64,000 nucleotides of DNA from Phyllobacterium endophyticum (GTDB lineage Bacteria > Pseudomonadota > Alphaproteobacteria > Rhizobiales > Rhizobiaceae), in NCBI RefSeq assembly GCF_003010935.1, contig NZ_PGGN01000003.1:310001-374000 (forward strand), in the 5' to 3' direction. This document shows, piece by piece, positions 9,553 through 18,682 of this stretch (positions are counted from its first letter, which is position 1; the number at the start of each line of letters is the position of its first letter). The notes beneath the pieces are model-generated. The model was not told the origin of the DNA. It saw nothing but the letters and a program-made list of their open reading frames with translations, and made no database searches. The translations under genes and the position numbers were made by a program.

Positions 9553-11808
9553 TCACACGAAATCGATGAACTTGTTGAACGGCATCTCGCGGATACGCTT
9601 GCCGGTCGCGGCGAAGATGGCGTTAGCCAGCGCGGGCGCCGCAGGTGGTACGGGCGGCTCACCAATGCCCCTGACGGTGTAGTCGTTTTCCAGGCCACGC
9701 ACCTCGATCACGGGACACTGATACATGCGCATAGCTTCGTGGTGGTTATAATTGGTCTGTTGCACAGCCCCTTTGGCATAGGTGAGTTCGCAGTTCATAG
9801 CATGGCCAAGACCCCACACGACGCCGCCCTGGACGAGATTCTCGAAGTTGACAGGATCGATAATCTTTCCGACATCAGCGGCCACCCACACCTTGTCGAT
9901 TTTGATACCTGCGCCTGTCATAGTCACTTCGACGATCTCAGCAACAGCCGTGCCAAACGACTCGACAAACGCAACGCCGCGGCCTTTACCGCTTCCAAGG
10001 GGGCCTTTCCAGTCCGCCATCTCGCCAACGGTTTCCATAAGCTTCCGGTAGATGGGAATCTTGCACATTTCGATGCGCGCCATGAGCGGATCGAGCCCCG
10101 CTGCGTGAATCAACTCGTCGATAAAACTTTCGGTGAAAAATCCGTTGGCTGAAGCCCCAACGGACCGCCAGGTCGTCGACGGTGACAGTCCTTGTACTTC
10201 GAAGCTTGTCGCCCGGTAATTGGGAATGTTGTAGTACACGTTCCAGATGCCAACCGCCAGTTGGCCATCGGGGTCCTTCGTTGGCGCGCCCATCCTCGCC
10301 TGGAGCTCTTTGAATGGCGCTGTTGCGGCCACCTGCAAATCGGCCGCCATGATCTTTCCACCATTGACACTTCCCCGACACCTGCCCATCGCAATCTGCC
10401 GAGGAATGTCCTGCAAGAAGTCTTCTTTGCGTGAGAAGATGAGCTTTACAGGTATCCCTCGCATCTGGTTCGCGATCTCGGCAAGTACTCTGACATTTTC
10501 GAATTCGAGGCGATGCCCAAAGCTCCCACCCATCCACTCGTTATGGAAGGTCACCTGTTCCGGCTTCATGCCAATTGCTGTGGCAGCGATGTACTGCACG
10601 GATTGTGGCGTTTGATGTCCGACCCAGATTTCCATTCCCTTATCGGTGACGATGCCTATGCCGTTGAGCGGCTCCAACGGTTGATGCCCCACGTAAGGTG
10701 CGCGATATTCCGCCTCGACCAGCGTACCATCATTCAACCCGGCGTCGATCTTGCCGTCGTTGCGCCACTCCTTACCGAGAAATTGTGGAGCAAAGGAAGC
10801 GGCAACGACGTTCCAGTGGTCAGCCTGTTCGGCCGGATATTTGCTCGGCTCCCATATGCAGTCGACCATTTCGGCCGCTTGCATCGCGTACCAGCTGTTC
10901 GTCGCGATCACGGCGATACCATTCGATATCTTGAGAATGGTCTGGACCCCAGGCATCGACTGAGCTTTGCTGGCGTCGTATGACTTGATCGGCTGCCCCT
11001 TGTTGGGGTTCAGCTTGACGGCGGCGTAAACCATGCCGTCCATCGTCCGGTCGATACCGAATTTCATTTCGCCGGTGACTTTTGATCGGATATCGAGTCG
11101 CTCCATCGGCTTGCCGAGAATTCGCCATTGTGACGGTTCTCGGAGCTTGGCGACCGCGACGGGTGTAATCTTCGCCGCATCGGCCGAAAGCGCGACGTAC
11201 GGAATTTTCGTCCCGTCGGGCAAGATCACGCTTCCGGCCTCCGTGCGTAAGTCGACGACCGCGATTCCTGTGCGCTTGGCTGCAGCCGCCTTGAGCGTTT
11301 CCCGCGCGATCGCGCCGGCCATGCGCAGCTTTTCGTAGGTATCGGGAATGGCACTCGAGCCCCCGGTCATCTGCAGGCCGGCTTTCCTGAGCCATTCCAG
11401 GGCCGCCGCGCGAGCCTTCTCGGCTTCAGGGCTTTGGTCTGCCGCCATGAACGGCGCAAGTTCGTGGGCAAAGCCAGTATTGAAATAGGCAGGACTAGGT
11501 CCGGCGAAGCGAACCTCGAATTGCCCAGGCTCCAAGTCCAACTCTTCGGCGATCATGAGAGGCTGGATAGAACCGACCCCTTGGCCTTTGTCGGCATGCT
11601 GGGCAATCAGTGTTATTTTTTCCGGACTGATCTCTACCCAAGGATTGAATGAAACCGAATTCGGGCCGAGGTCCGCCATCAGCGGATTCGACGCGGCAGC
11701 GGAAGGTGCCGGTTGCGCCTGACCATACTGCCCGAAAGCCACACCTCCAGCGACCGCGACGGAGCCGAAAACGAAAGTACGACGCGAGAGACCCGGTTTC
11801 TCGCTCAT
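9553..11808 (-). CDS. Molybdopterin-binding large subunit, isoquinoline 1-oxidoreductase / aldehyde dehydrogenase type
   Basis: About 751 residues. The chosen start MSEKPGLSRRTFVFG is preceded by GGAGGG and places a twin-arginine signal (RRTFVFG) at residues 9-15, so the enzyme is exported folded. The start overlaps nothing and lies one base after the stop of the 2Fe-2S subunit. The body is the xanthine-dehydrogenase-like Mo-binding fold: GHQTPQ, a GGSFGHRLEFE motif and a C-terminal GIGEPPVPPAAPALANAI stretch with the expected catalytic Glu. It should hydroxylate N-heterocycles or oxidise aldehydes using water. The actual substrate is not determinable. It forms an operon with the Fe-S subunit and the diheme cytochrome. 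Confidence 0.92.
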   Translation of the reverse strand: MSEKPGLSRRTFVFGSVAVAGGVAFGQYGQAQPAPSAAASNPLMADLGPNSVSFNPWVEISPEKITLIAQHADKGQGVGSIQPLMIAEELDLEPGQFEVRFAGPSPAYFNTGFAHELAPFMAADQSPEAEKARAAALEWLRKAGLQMTGGSSAIPDTYEKLRMAGAIARETLKAAAAKRTGIAVVDLRTEAGSVILPDGTKIPYVALSADAAKITPVAVAKLREPSQWRILGKPMERLDIRSKVTGEMKFGIDRTMDGMVYAAVKLNPNKGQPIKSYDASKAQSMPGVQTILKISNGIAVIATNSWYAMQAAEMVDCIWEPSKYPAEQADHWNVVAASFAPQFLGKEWRNDGKIDAGLNDGTLVEAEYRAPYVGHQPLEPLNGIGIVTDKGMEIWVGHQTPQSVQYIAATAIGMKPEQVTFHNEWMGGSFGHRLEFENVRVLAEIANQMRGIPVKLIFSRKEDFLQDIPRQIAMGRCRGSVNGGKIMAADLQVAATAPFKELQARMGAPTKDPDGQLAVGIWNVYYNIPNYRATSFEVQGLSPSTTWRSVGASANGFFTESFIDELIHAAGLDPLMARIEMCKIPIYRKLMETVGEMADWKGPLGSGKGRGVAFVESFGTAVAEIVEVTMTGAGIKIDKVWVAADVGKIIDPVNFENLVQGGVVWGLGHAMNCELTYAKGAVQQTNYNHHEAMRMYQCPVIEVRGLENDYTVRGIGEPPVPPAAPALANAIFAATGKRIREMPFNKFIDFV

Positions 11809-11809
11809 C

Positions 11810-12271
11810 TCAATTCCCTCCAATCTTCTGAGCGGCTGTGTGAATCGCGAGGCGAATACGTTCATATGTTCCACACCGGCAGAGATTTCCCGACATGACC
11901 TTGTTGATGTCCTCATCCGAGGGTTGGGGATTCAATTTGAGCAGGGAGATCGCTTGCATAATTTGGCCGGTTTGACAGTAGCCGCACTGCGGTACCTGAT
12001 GTTCGATCCAGGCCTCCTGCACCGGGTGCAGCTTGCCATTACCCACGGCTTCAATCGTGGTTATGGCCTTGCCCGCAATATCAACCATACGTGCCTGACA
12101 GGAGCGCACGGCTGCTCCATTGACTTGCACCGTACAAGCGCCGCATTGGGCTATTCCGCAACCATACTTTGGACTTGTTATGCCAAGCTCATCGCGCAAA
12201 ACCCAGAGCAAAGGCATCTCGGGAACCACGTCTACTTGATGCCTAACGCCATTTACCGTGATATCAAACAT
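11810..12271 (-). CDS. 2Fe-2S small subunit of the molybdenum hydroxylase (IorA-like)
   Basis: Iron-sulfur protein of 153 residues carrying two [2Fe-2S] clusters. The N-terminal plant-ferredoxin-like domain has C38, C43, C46 (CGIAQCGAC) and C58. The C-terminal four-helix domain has C96, C99 (CGYC), C131 and C133 (CRC). It transfers electrons from the molybdenum centre of the adjoining large subunit to an external acceptor, probably the diheme cytochrome encoded last in the operon. It has no signal peptide, so it is presumably exported together with the Tat-tagged large subunit. It is the first gene of the operon, and its stop is one base from the next start. Confidence 0.94.
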   Translation of the reverse strand: MFDITVNGVRHQVDVVPEMPLLWVLRDELGITSPKYGCGIAQCGACTVQVNGAAVRSCQARMVDIAGKAITTIEAVGNGKLHPVQEAWIEHQVPQCGYCQTGQIMQAISLLKLNPQPSDEDINKVMSGNLCRCGTYERIRLAIHTAAQKIGGN

Positions 12272-12592
12272 GGCAAGCCTTCCCTAAGTTGCTCGTACTT
12301 GGCTATTGCAGGCAACCGTACTCGCGGCTTTCAAAGCTGCAAAGAATAGTTGACCGAAAATTTACTTCTTTTAACCGGCGGTTTGACATCAGCAACGGCC
12401 AACGCGGCGCCGAGGGAAAGTCGCCGGGGCATGCTGTCCGAAGGCGGCATGTCCAGTGCGCGACAAGTTCAGGATCGGTATCTCGCCAGAACCCGAGCGG
12501 GTGGCATGAGCACTGCGCCAATTCCTCACGACCATGGCTCCCTGTCTCGAGGGTGTAATAGCCATGCACGGCTTTTTTATCCGGATGTCTGG
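12272..12592. other. Intergenic, promoter region of the molybdenum hydroxylase operon
   Basis: About 320 bases between the 2Fe-2S subunit start and the GlcG-like gene stop. An 88-codon minus-strand reading exists but resembles nothing I know and lacks a ribosome site. The segment probably holds the promoter of the hydroxylase operon; no clear -35/-10 pair or repeat was recognised. Confidence 0.4.
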
Positions 12593-13021
12593 TTAAGCGT
12601 TGCTTGAATCAAGTGCCGCGATTGCCGCCTCAGCGACCGAAATGTCTTGCTCTATCGTTCCGGCGCTCGCGCCCACCGCACCAACGATTTCGCCGTCCAT
12701 GCGCACCGGTATGCCGCCGCCGAAGATGATGACCCGCCCGCCATTGCTGTGCTCAATGCCGAAGAGCGGCGCACCAGGCTGTGCCAGTTCACTTAAATAG
12801 GCGGTGGTCTTATCGAATAGACGTGCCGTCACTGCCTTGCCGATGGCAAGATCGATGCTTCCGATGAGCGCCCCGTCCTGACGCGCAAAAGCCACGAGAG
12901 CACCACCGTAGTCGACGACGGCAATGTTGTAGGAAACGCCGAAGCTTGCGGCTCTGGCTTCCCCCGCCTCCAGCATGCGTTTCGCATCAGACAGGGTGAG
13001 GGTGGTACGAGTACAAGGCAT
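12593..13021 (-). CDS. GlcG/HbpS family haem-binding-fold protein
   Basis: Small protein of 142 residues in the GlcG/HbpS (DUF336) family. It is recognised by the pattern AVVDYGGALVAFARQDGA near residues 34-51, followed by a KAVTARLF segment and the glycine-rich FGGGIPVRMDGEIVGAVGASAGT region near residues 100-122. Members bind haem or act as accessory proteins next to glycolate, diol or molybdenum-enzyme operons; the function here is not known. It has no signal peptide. It lies upstream of the molybdenum hydroxylase operon on the same strand with a 320-base gap, so it may be separately expressed but functionally related. Confidence 0.85.
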   Translation of the reverse strand: MPCTRTTLTLSDAKRMLEAGEARAASFGVSYNIAVVDYGGALVAFARQDGALIGSIDLAIGKAVTARLFDKTTAYLSELAQPGAPLFGIEHSNGGRVIIFGGGIPVRMDGEIVGAVGASAGTIEQDISVAEAAIAALDSSNA

Positions 13022-13494
13022 CGTTCTTCCTCGGCCGGTTTTGCGTTTCCGCGCCTGAATCGGGTTAATTCGATAAACTCACTGACAGCCCCTCGGTTGT
13101 TATTTTCCCGGGCAACAACGGGTCGAGAAGCAGCCGAGCTGCCATCGCTTGCTCTTCGCGATTGTCCTGGAACGGCACTGCTGCAAGAGACTGTGTGCGA
13201 AGCCGTGCGAAGTACATTACAACCGAACGCGCCAAAATGGGGTAAAAAAAGGTAATTCCGGTAGGAGAGCTGTCAAAACGGCGCTTTCCTTGGATAGCCG
13301 AAACAGCAGAGAGAACCAGCGCTCTGGTCGCGGCGGATAAACCAGAGGCTACGATCGCGAGATGAAAAGCAATGGAGCAAGCTCCCTGCTGCTCTAGCGT
13401 TGACCCGCCTTTGCGGCTTTTTCGACGTTCCGATCCCTATCGGCTCTTTGGAATGATCTCCCGCATACCTTTACGTTCAGAGACCTTGGGCATC
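13022..13494. other. Intergenic, no gene recognised
   Basis: Stretch between the GlcG-like start and the winged-helix relic. Short plus-strand readings exist at about 13149-13340 and 13372-13641, but neither resembles a known protein as it stands. The second is interesting only because, after a frame change, its 3' part matches a winged-helix domain (separate entry). The divergent promoters for the GlcG-like gene and the regulator presumably lie here. Confidence 0.4.
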
Positions 13495-13633
13495 GTCAGC
13501 AAGGACGAAACTCATCAGCTTCGCCTGGCCGAATACATTCGTCCACGACCAAGATCCAAATGGCAATATCGCCGCTCTACGACGTGTCACTTCCGACCTG
13601 CGCTTGCGAGCATGCTATACGCGCGCGGATTAA
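13495..13633 (+). pseudogene. Relic of an OmpR/PhoB-type winged-helix domain
   Basis: Read with one frame change, this segment gives VSKDE, then ISFAWPNTFVHDQDPNGN and IAALRRVTSDLR before a stop. This matches the DNA-binding helix region of the regulator encoded just downstream, which has VGKDQLMSFVWPDTFVHESN and IAALRRAL at its residues 54-85. It lacks the ATPase part and has a frameshift near 13510, so it is a decayed duplicate or the remains of a paralogous regulator. It cannot be translated as one protein. Confidence 0.6.
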
Positions 13634-13749
13634 GAGGTTAAATTGGTCTGGCAGACCGAAGCTCACCTATCGAGCCTGGGGTGTGTTCTGGCAGATGCAG
13701 GAGTCGCTACTCGGAACATCGTGTTCATGACGGAGTCATTCGGGGGTGC

Positions 13750-16593
13750 ATGGAACGATCTGGCAAACTAGACGGTAAGACATATTGCTTCGGGGACTAT
13801 CGGTTCATTCCCAACCGACAATTGTTGATGCTTGGCGACAAACCGCTGCGGGTGGGAGCCCGGGCTCTCGATCTGCTCCACCTGCTCCTCATCCACGCGG
13901 GGGAAGTCGTCGGCAAGGATCAACTGATGAGCTTCGTCTGGCCGGACACCTTCGTGCATGAAAGCAACCTGAAGGTAAACATCGCCGCCTTGCGCCGTGC
14001 TCTTCGGCAAGAAGCATCAGGACTGTCGTGCATCGCCACGGTAAGCGGCCGCGGCTATCGCTTTGTCGCGCCGTTGCGCGTCTATGGACGAGATCACTCG
14101 CCGTTGGCTTTCGATTCTGGCATGGCACCAGCGAGAGAACTGCCGAACATCGCGCCGATTATTGGTCGCGATCAAGTGATCACCGCGCTCGAAGCCAAGC
14201 TTGCGACGGAAAGATTAGTGACTGTTGTCGGCCCGGCCGGAGTCGGCAAGACGACGGTCGCATTGGCCACAGCGGGCCGCCTTCCGAAACGCTATGGCGA
14301 TGGTGTTTGCTTCGTGGATCTCGCCACAATCGGTGACCCACAGCTTGTGGACGCGGCGATTGCGGCTTCGCTGGGGGTCAGCGGCAAATGGACCAATGTG
14401 CTTGCCGGCATCGTCGAGACATTGCGGCATTGCGAAATGCTGCTTGTGCTCGACAATTGCGAGCATGTTCTTAGCACGGCCTCCGCCATCGCGGAGCATC
14501 TGGGGCTGGCGCTTCCCAACATTCGCATTATTGCGACGAGCCGTGAACCGCTCCGCTCGCGGTGCGAGAATGTCTATCGGTTATCCCCGCTCCCGTATCC
14601 GGACGGGAACGGTAGCACCAACCGAAAGGATGCCCTGGCCTTTGCTGCCGTCGAGCTGTTTGTCAGGAAGGCACACGAGGCGTGTGGCTACGTGTTAGAT
14701 GACATGGACGCGCCTACGGTGACGGCTATTTGTCGACGTCTCGACGGCATCCCGCTTGCGATCGAACTTGCCGCGTCGAGGCTGGCAACTATGAATCTGG
14801 CAACCTTGCTTGGTCTTCTCGAACGCAGCTTCGAGCCGCTCAACTCGGGACCTCGCAAGACTCTACCGCGCCACCAGACCCTTCTTGCGACCCTGGATTG
14901 GAGCTACCAACTCCTATCCGCGGATGAGGCTCGGCTCCTGCGATTGCTTTCGGTTTTTTCGGCAAACTTCTTTCTATCCGATGTGATCGGTGTCGGCGGA
15001 AGTATCGAGGAGATAGCGGCGTGCACTGAAAACCTCGCCGCGAAATCGCTCCTGTCGGTGGCGTACGACACCGGCGTGCCACGCTATCGCCTGCTCGACA
15101 GTACTCGCAGCTTTGCGGCCGAGCGGCTAATCTGGAGTGGAGAAGCCGCCGACGCTCAATCCAACCATGCTCGCCATCTTCTACGACTATTCGAGCAAGC
15201 CGAGCTGGAGTGGCAATGGCAGCCGAGGAACCAATGGACCGCCACTTACGAACCGCGGTTTAACGACTTGCTCAAGGCGATCGATTGGACTTTGGGCGAG
15301 GGCGCCGATCCTGAGGTCGGCGTGCGTCTTACCAGCGCTGCAATTCCGCTTTGGGACGAGTTGTCGACCGTCGCTGAAAGTCGTCGGCGCGTAGAACGGG
15401 CACTGCAATCAGTCGAAGCCCTTTCGCGATGCGACCCCGCTGTCAAAATGAAACTGATCGCCTCCTATGCCTCGGGCCTCAATTTCTCCGACCATCTCGG
15501 TCACGAAGCAGACGCGGCGTGGATGGATGCCAACCAATTGGCGCAGGAGATCGGCAATATCGACTACCAGCTTCGAACCTTGTGGGGACTTGGCATACTG
15601 CAAAGCTTCACCGGTCGGCACAGGCAGGCAATCACGACGCTCAGGCAATTTGCCGAGCTCGCCAGTGGGGAAAATGAACGGGCGGTCATAGCAGAGGGAG
15701 AGCGGGTAAGGCTGATGGCCGCCTTTTACTGCGGCGAGGTCCGGTTTGCCTACGATGACCTGAAGAAGCTCGTGCGCGAGCATGCGGCCACCGCAAAGCA
15801 ATCGGGCGTAGCCCGATTCCAGATGGACCGGTACGTGTCGATCCGGGTGGCTTTGGCAATGACGGCCTGGGTGGCTGGCGATCGAAGCGAGGCGACGACG
15901 GCGCTCCAAGATGCGCTCGATCACAGCCTTGCGCTCGGTCACTTGGTTTCACATTCCAACGCCCTTGCACAGGCGGCCCTACCTATCGCGCTGTGGTCCG
16001 GCGAGACCGAAACTGCGCGCCGACATGTTGAGTTTCTAGCGCGCAATCTTACCTTGCGCGATATCGCCATCTGGCGACCCGTCTGTCATTTCTATGAGGG
16101 TGCCGTGAGGAGCATGGATGGCGACAGCGAGGGCGTCGACGTGATGCAACTGGCGATCAGGCAACTTGTTGCCAACAATTTCATCGTTCGGGTGCCGGTC
16201 TACCTCACCATCCTTGCGGAAGCCGCATTGTGTCATAAACGTTTCGCGCTCGCCCGCGACAGCCTGAGCTTTGCCTTCGATCGTGCCGAGCGTCAAGGCG
16301 AGTACTGGTCCCAGCCGGAACTGCAGCGGGTGCGCGGGCTGCTACAGTGGCGGGATGGCGACCTGTCAGGCGCCTCGGAAACGCTGCTGCTGGCAACGGA
16401 GACCGCAAGAGAGAGCGGTGCGCTTTTCTTCCGGCTGCGGGCCTCGACGTCTCTGGCGGAGCTGTGGTCGGAAACTAACCGCCATCGGGCAGCAGCCGAT
16501 CTGCTGTCGCCCGTCTGCGCCCAATTCGATAATGTACCGCCCTGTGCGACAGTAGCAAAGGCGCGTCACCTTCTCGATACCCTCAGGCGATAG
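13750..16593 (+). CDS. Winged-helix transcriptional regulator with STAND-type ATPase domain
   Basis: About 947 residues. An OmpR-type C-terminal-regulator (winged-helix) DNA-binding domain occupies residues ~10-110, with the recognition segment SNLKVNIAALRRAL and the wing GRGYRFV. An NB-ARC/STAND-like ATPase domain begins near residue 137 with Walker A GPAGVGKT at 161-168, a Walker B LLVLDNCEHV and an ATSREPL sensor stretch. A long helical C-terminus of TPR-like character (from ~450) would sense the ligand. This architecture is common in rhizobial and actinobacterial signal-responsive activators. The start MERSGKLDGK was chosen because the first 23 codons of the longer frame show no homology. 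It stands divergent from the GlcG/molybdenum hydroxylase genes and may control them. Confidence 0.87.
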   Translation: MERSGKLDGKTYCFGDYRFIPNRQLLMLGDKPLRVGARALDLLHLLLIHAGEVVGKDQLMSFVWPDTFVHESNLKVNIAALRRALRQEASGLSCIATVSGRGYRFVAPLRVYGRDHSPLAFDSGMAPARELPNIAPIIGRDQVITALEAKLATERLVTVVGPAGVGKTTVALATAGRLPKRYGDGVCFVDLATIGDPQLVDAAIAASLGVSGKWTNVLAGIVETLRHCEMLLVLDNCEHVLSTASAIAEHLGLALPNIRIIATSREPLRSRCENVYRLSPLPYPDGNGSTNRKDALAFAAVELFVRKAHEACGYVLDDMDAPTVTAICRRLDGIPLAIELAASRLATMNLATLLGLLERSFEPLNSGPRKTLPRHQTLLATLDWSYQLLSADEARLLRLLSVFSANFFLSDVIGVGGSIEEIAACTENLAAKSLLSVAYDTGVPRYRLLDSTRSFAAERLIWSGEAADAQSNHARHLLRLFEQAELEWQWQPRNQWTATYEPRFNDLLKAIDWTLGEGADPEVGVRLTSAAIPLWDELSTVAESRRRVERALQSVEALSRCDPAVKMKLIASYASGLNFSDHLGHEADAAWMDANQLAQEIGNIDYQLRTLWGLGILQSFTGRHRQAITTLRQFAELASGENERAVIAEGERVRLMAAFYCGEVRFAYDDLKKLVREHAATAKQSGVARFQMDRYVSIRVALAMTAWVAGDRSEATTALQDALDHSLALGHLVSHSNALAQAALPIALWSGETETARRHVEFLARNLTLRDIAIWRPVCHFYEGAVRSMDGDSEGVDVMQLAIRQLVANNFIVRVPVYLTILAEAALCHKRFALARDSLSFAFDRAERQGEYWSQPELQRVRGLLQWRDGDLSGASETLLLATETARESGALFFRLRASTSLAELWSETNRHRAAADLLSPVCAQFDNVPPCATVAKARHLLDTLRR

Positions 16594-16598
16594 TACTT

Positions 16599-16904
16599 CT
16601 AGCCATTCTTGTTCGCGACCAGCGCGGGCTCAAGGACAAAGGCGTTGCGGTCCGCCAGGTCGTGGATTTTCGACAGATAGTTCTTGAAATGTGGCGTCTC
16701 GCGGTGGACCGCCACCGCTGCATTGTCGACATAGAGCTCGTCTAGCGCATAGCGGTCGGCCTTCGTCTGGTCCCGCCAGATATCCCAGCGCAGATTTCCC
16801 GGCTCCGCCCTACACTTGGGCGCCATGCTGAAAAGCAATGCCTCAAGTTCTTCTGCCTTGCCCGGCCTTGCCAACAAAGTCGCGATGATTTTGATGTGAG
16901 CCAT
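16599..16904 (-). CDS. Antibiotic biosynthesis monooxygenase (ABM) family protein
   Basis: Small protein of 101 residues with the ABM ferredoxin-like fold: IKIIATLLARPGKAEELEALL at the N-terminus, a middle EPGNLRWDIW strand and HFKNYLSKI helix. Such proteins (YgiN type) are cofactor-free quinol monooxygenases or simple dimeric oxygenases that handle reactive quinones. Its stop is only five bases from the stop of the large regulator on the other strand, so the two converge without a spacer terminator. The alpha/beta hydrolase gene ends 20 bases behind its own start region on the same strand, suggesting a hydrolase-ABM transcript. Confidence 0.85.
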   Translation of the reverse strand: MAHIKIIATLLARPGKAEELEALLFSMAPKCRAEPGNLRWDIWRDQTKADRYALDELYVDNAAVAVHRETPHFKNYLSKIHDLADRNAFVLEPALVANKNG

Positions 16905-16924
16905 GATCCGAATCTCTCAGTCTG

Positions 16925-17680
16925 CTATTTTGCACTACCCGCAGTTTCTATGAAGGCCGCGACCTCCTCCGGATGGGAGAGCATCACGGCATGGCTGCTG
17001 TTGATTTCCACAGTTGTGGCGTTAGACCGCTTCGCAAATGCCCGAAGAAAAGTCGGCGGAATCATCAAATCGTTGGTGGTAACCATGAAATGCGACGGCT
17101 TGGCCTTCCACGCGACCTTGGTGATTTTTGTCTGCACCGCTTCTAGCCCCCAAGGTACCTGGGCGATGGCCATAAAACGTGTAATCGAAGCATCGACATC
17201 AGCCGCGAAAGCATTCGGGAATTTTGCAGGATCCACGAGCAGGTAGCCGTCGTGGGGCGGCAGTAGCGGCGCGCCCGACTCTCCCGGCGGTACCGGCTGC
17301 TCTCCAAGCGACGCTACAGACTCTCCGGCGTCGGGCGCAAAAGCTGCGATATAGACCAGACCTCGTACTTTCGGATTGTCACCCGCCTCCGTGATGACCA
17401 TTCCGCCATAGGAGTGGCCAACGAGAATTACCGGGTGTCTTGCAGCTGAAATAACCTGCTGCGTCGCCGCAACGTCGCCGTTGAGGCTGATCGTCGGGTT
17501 CTGGACCACCAGCACTTCATAGCCTTTGTTAGCCAGGATGTCGAATACCGCCTTCCAGCCGGAGCCGTCGACGAAGGCGCCATGCACAAGAACAATCGAC
17601 ACGGTCTTTTCGTTTGATTGAGCCAGCGCGGCTGCGGGAGCAATCAAAGACAAGAGGAGGGCTAGAGCAATGCGTATCAT
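16925..17680 (-). CDS. Secreted alpha/beta hydrolase
   Basis: About 251 residues. The start MIRIALALLLSLIAPAAALAQ gives a clear Sec signal peptide and has an AAGGGAAG site upstream; the longer frame does not. The mature domain is an alpha/beta hydrolase of the salicylate-esterase-like (Abhydrolase_6) type: oxyanion region LVHGAFVDGSGW, a nucleophile elbow GHSYGG (Ser central), and a C-terminal SSHAVMLSHP stretch carrying the likely catalytic His. Substrate is unknown; such enzymes cleave esters or act as haloperoxidase-like lyases. It precedes the ABM protein on the same strand by 20 bases, so the pair is probably co-expressed. Confidence 0.87.
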   Translation of the reverse strand: MIRIALALLLSLIAPAAALAQSNEKTVSIVLVHGAFVDGSGWKAVFDILANKGYEVLVVQNPTISLNGDVAATQQVISAARHPVILVGHSYGGMVITEAGDNPKVRGLVYIAAFAPDAGESVASLGEQPVPPGESGAPLLPPHDGYLLVDPAKFPNAFAADVDASITRFMAIAQVPWGLEAVQTKITKVAWKAKPSHFMVTTNDLMIPPTFLRAFAKRSNATTVEINSSHAVMLSHPEEVAAFIETAGSAK

Positions 17681-17738
17681 GAAATTAGCTTCCCTTTGGT
17701 TGAGGATGTACACCGCGAGGTACTACGCTCCGTTTGCT

Positions 17739-18536
17739 TCACGACGCCAAACTGGCGCGATCAAGTGCTTCAATGAGCTTTGCCGCGATCGGATGATCGG
17801 AGCGCGGGTTCTGGCCCGTGATAAGTTCCCGATCGACGACCACATGAGGCTCGAAATCTGTACCAACTGTCGTCTCGGCGCCGGCTAAGTCCAAGGTTTC
17901 GGGCATATTGAAGTAAAGCTTGCCGTGCAGGATGTTATCCTCGATGGGTTTTTCTTCAGTTGCCGAATAGACCGTCATCTTATAGCCGGCATATTGCCAT
18001 CCCTTCGCAAGTTCTGCCGCCTTGACCCGGTCACCTTGAATCAGCGCCGCGCGAAATTCCGTCGCCCGAGGCATTGCGGAGATCGAGACGATCGGGCCGT
18101 GGCAGAGCAGGGCGGTGGGCTTTCCGGCTGCGTGGAAATGCCGAAGGATCTCTCCCGCGTCGGGATCCTGCATCAGATCGACGACGGGCCCTTGTCCGCC
18201 TGGCGCGAATACGCCGTCATACTCATCCAGCCCCTCCTTGATCACAGATTGCAGAGTGCGGCCCGTATTCGTCGAGGGATCGTTGGCGAAGAAATCCTTG
18301 CCACGAAGATACGCCGCCTCGTCGCCGCCGAAATGCTGGACTGCATCCGATGCCGGGTCAATGTAAGGCTTGGCGCCCGAAGGAGTGGCAAGCAGAACTT
18401 CATAGCCTGCGCCGACAAGCGCCAGCATAGGCACCACTGTTTCATTTAGATATTGTCCCATTGGCCCGGTGCCGCCGCCCTGAATTTCGATACGTGTGGC
18501 GTTCGAGCCCATCACCAGCACTTTTCCCTTGCTCAT
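17739..18536 (-). CDS. DJ-1/PfpI family protein (Hsp31-like)
   Basis: Cytosolic protein of 265 residues of the type 1 glutamine-amidotransferase-like superfamily. The nucleophile elbow ALLCHGP puts the catalytic cysteine at residue 145 followed by His146. An early FAPGGQGPVVDL motif and a glutamate in the YEVLLATPSG region complete the expected site. Hsp31-like members act on methylglyoxal or as stress chaperones. It begins 150 bases downstream of the MFS carrier gene on the same strand and precedes the hydrolase-ABM pair, giving a small detoxification-like cluster. A frameshifted AraC regulator is located at the far end of the cluster. Confidence 0.88.
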   Translation of the reverse strand: MSKGKVLVMGSNATRIEIQGGGTGPMGQYLNETVVPMLALVGAGYEVLLATPSGAKPYIDPASDAVQHFGGDEAAYLRGKDFFANDPSTNTGRTLQSVIKEGLDEYDGVFAPGGQGPVVDLMQDPDAGEILRHFHAAGKPTALLCHGPIVSISAMPRATEFRAALIQGDRVKAAELAKGWQYAGYKMTVYSATEEKPIEDNILHGKLYFNMPETLDLAGAETTVGTDFEPHVVVDRELITGQNPRSDHPIAAKLIEALDRASLAS

Positions 18537-18682
18537 AAAACCTCCTGATGTTTCACGGCGGATGGCGGGTCGGAGTCAGCCGTCCGGAACTGGAGAGATG
18601 ATATCGCGGCGACACCAAGACAGCCGGTTAAAAGAGGTAAAAACCAACATCGGTCATGACAGCCAGAATTGGTCCGGTGATG

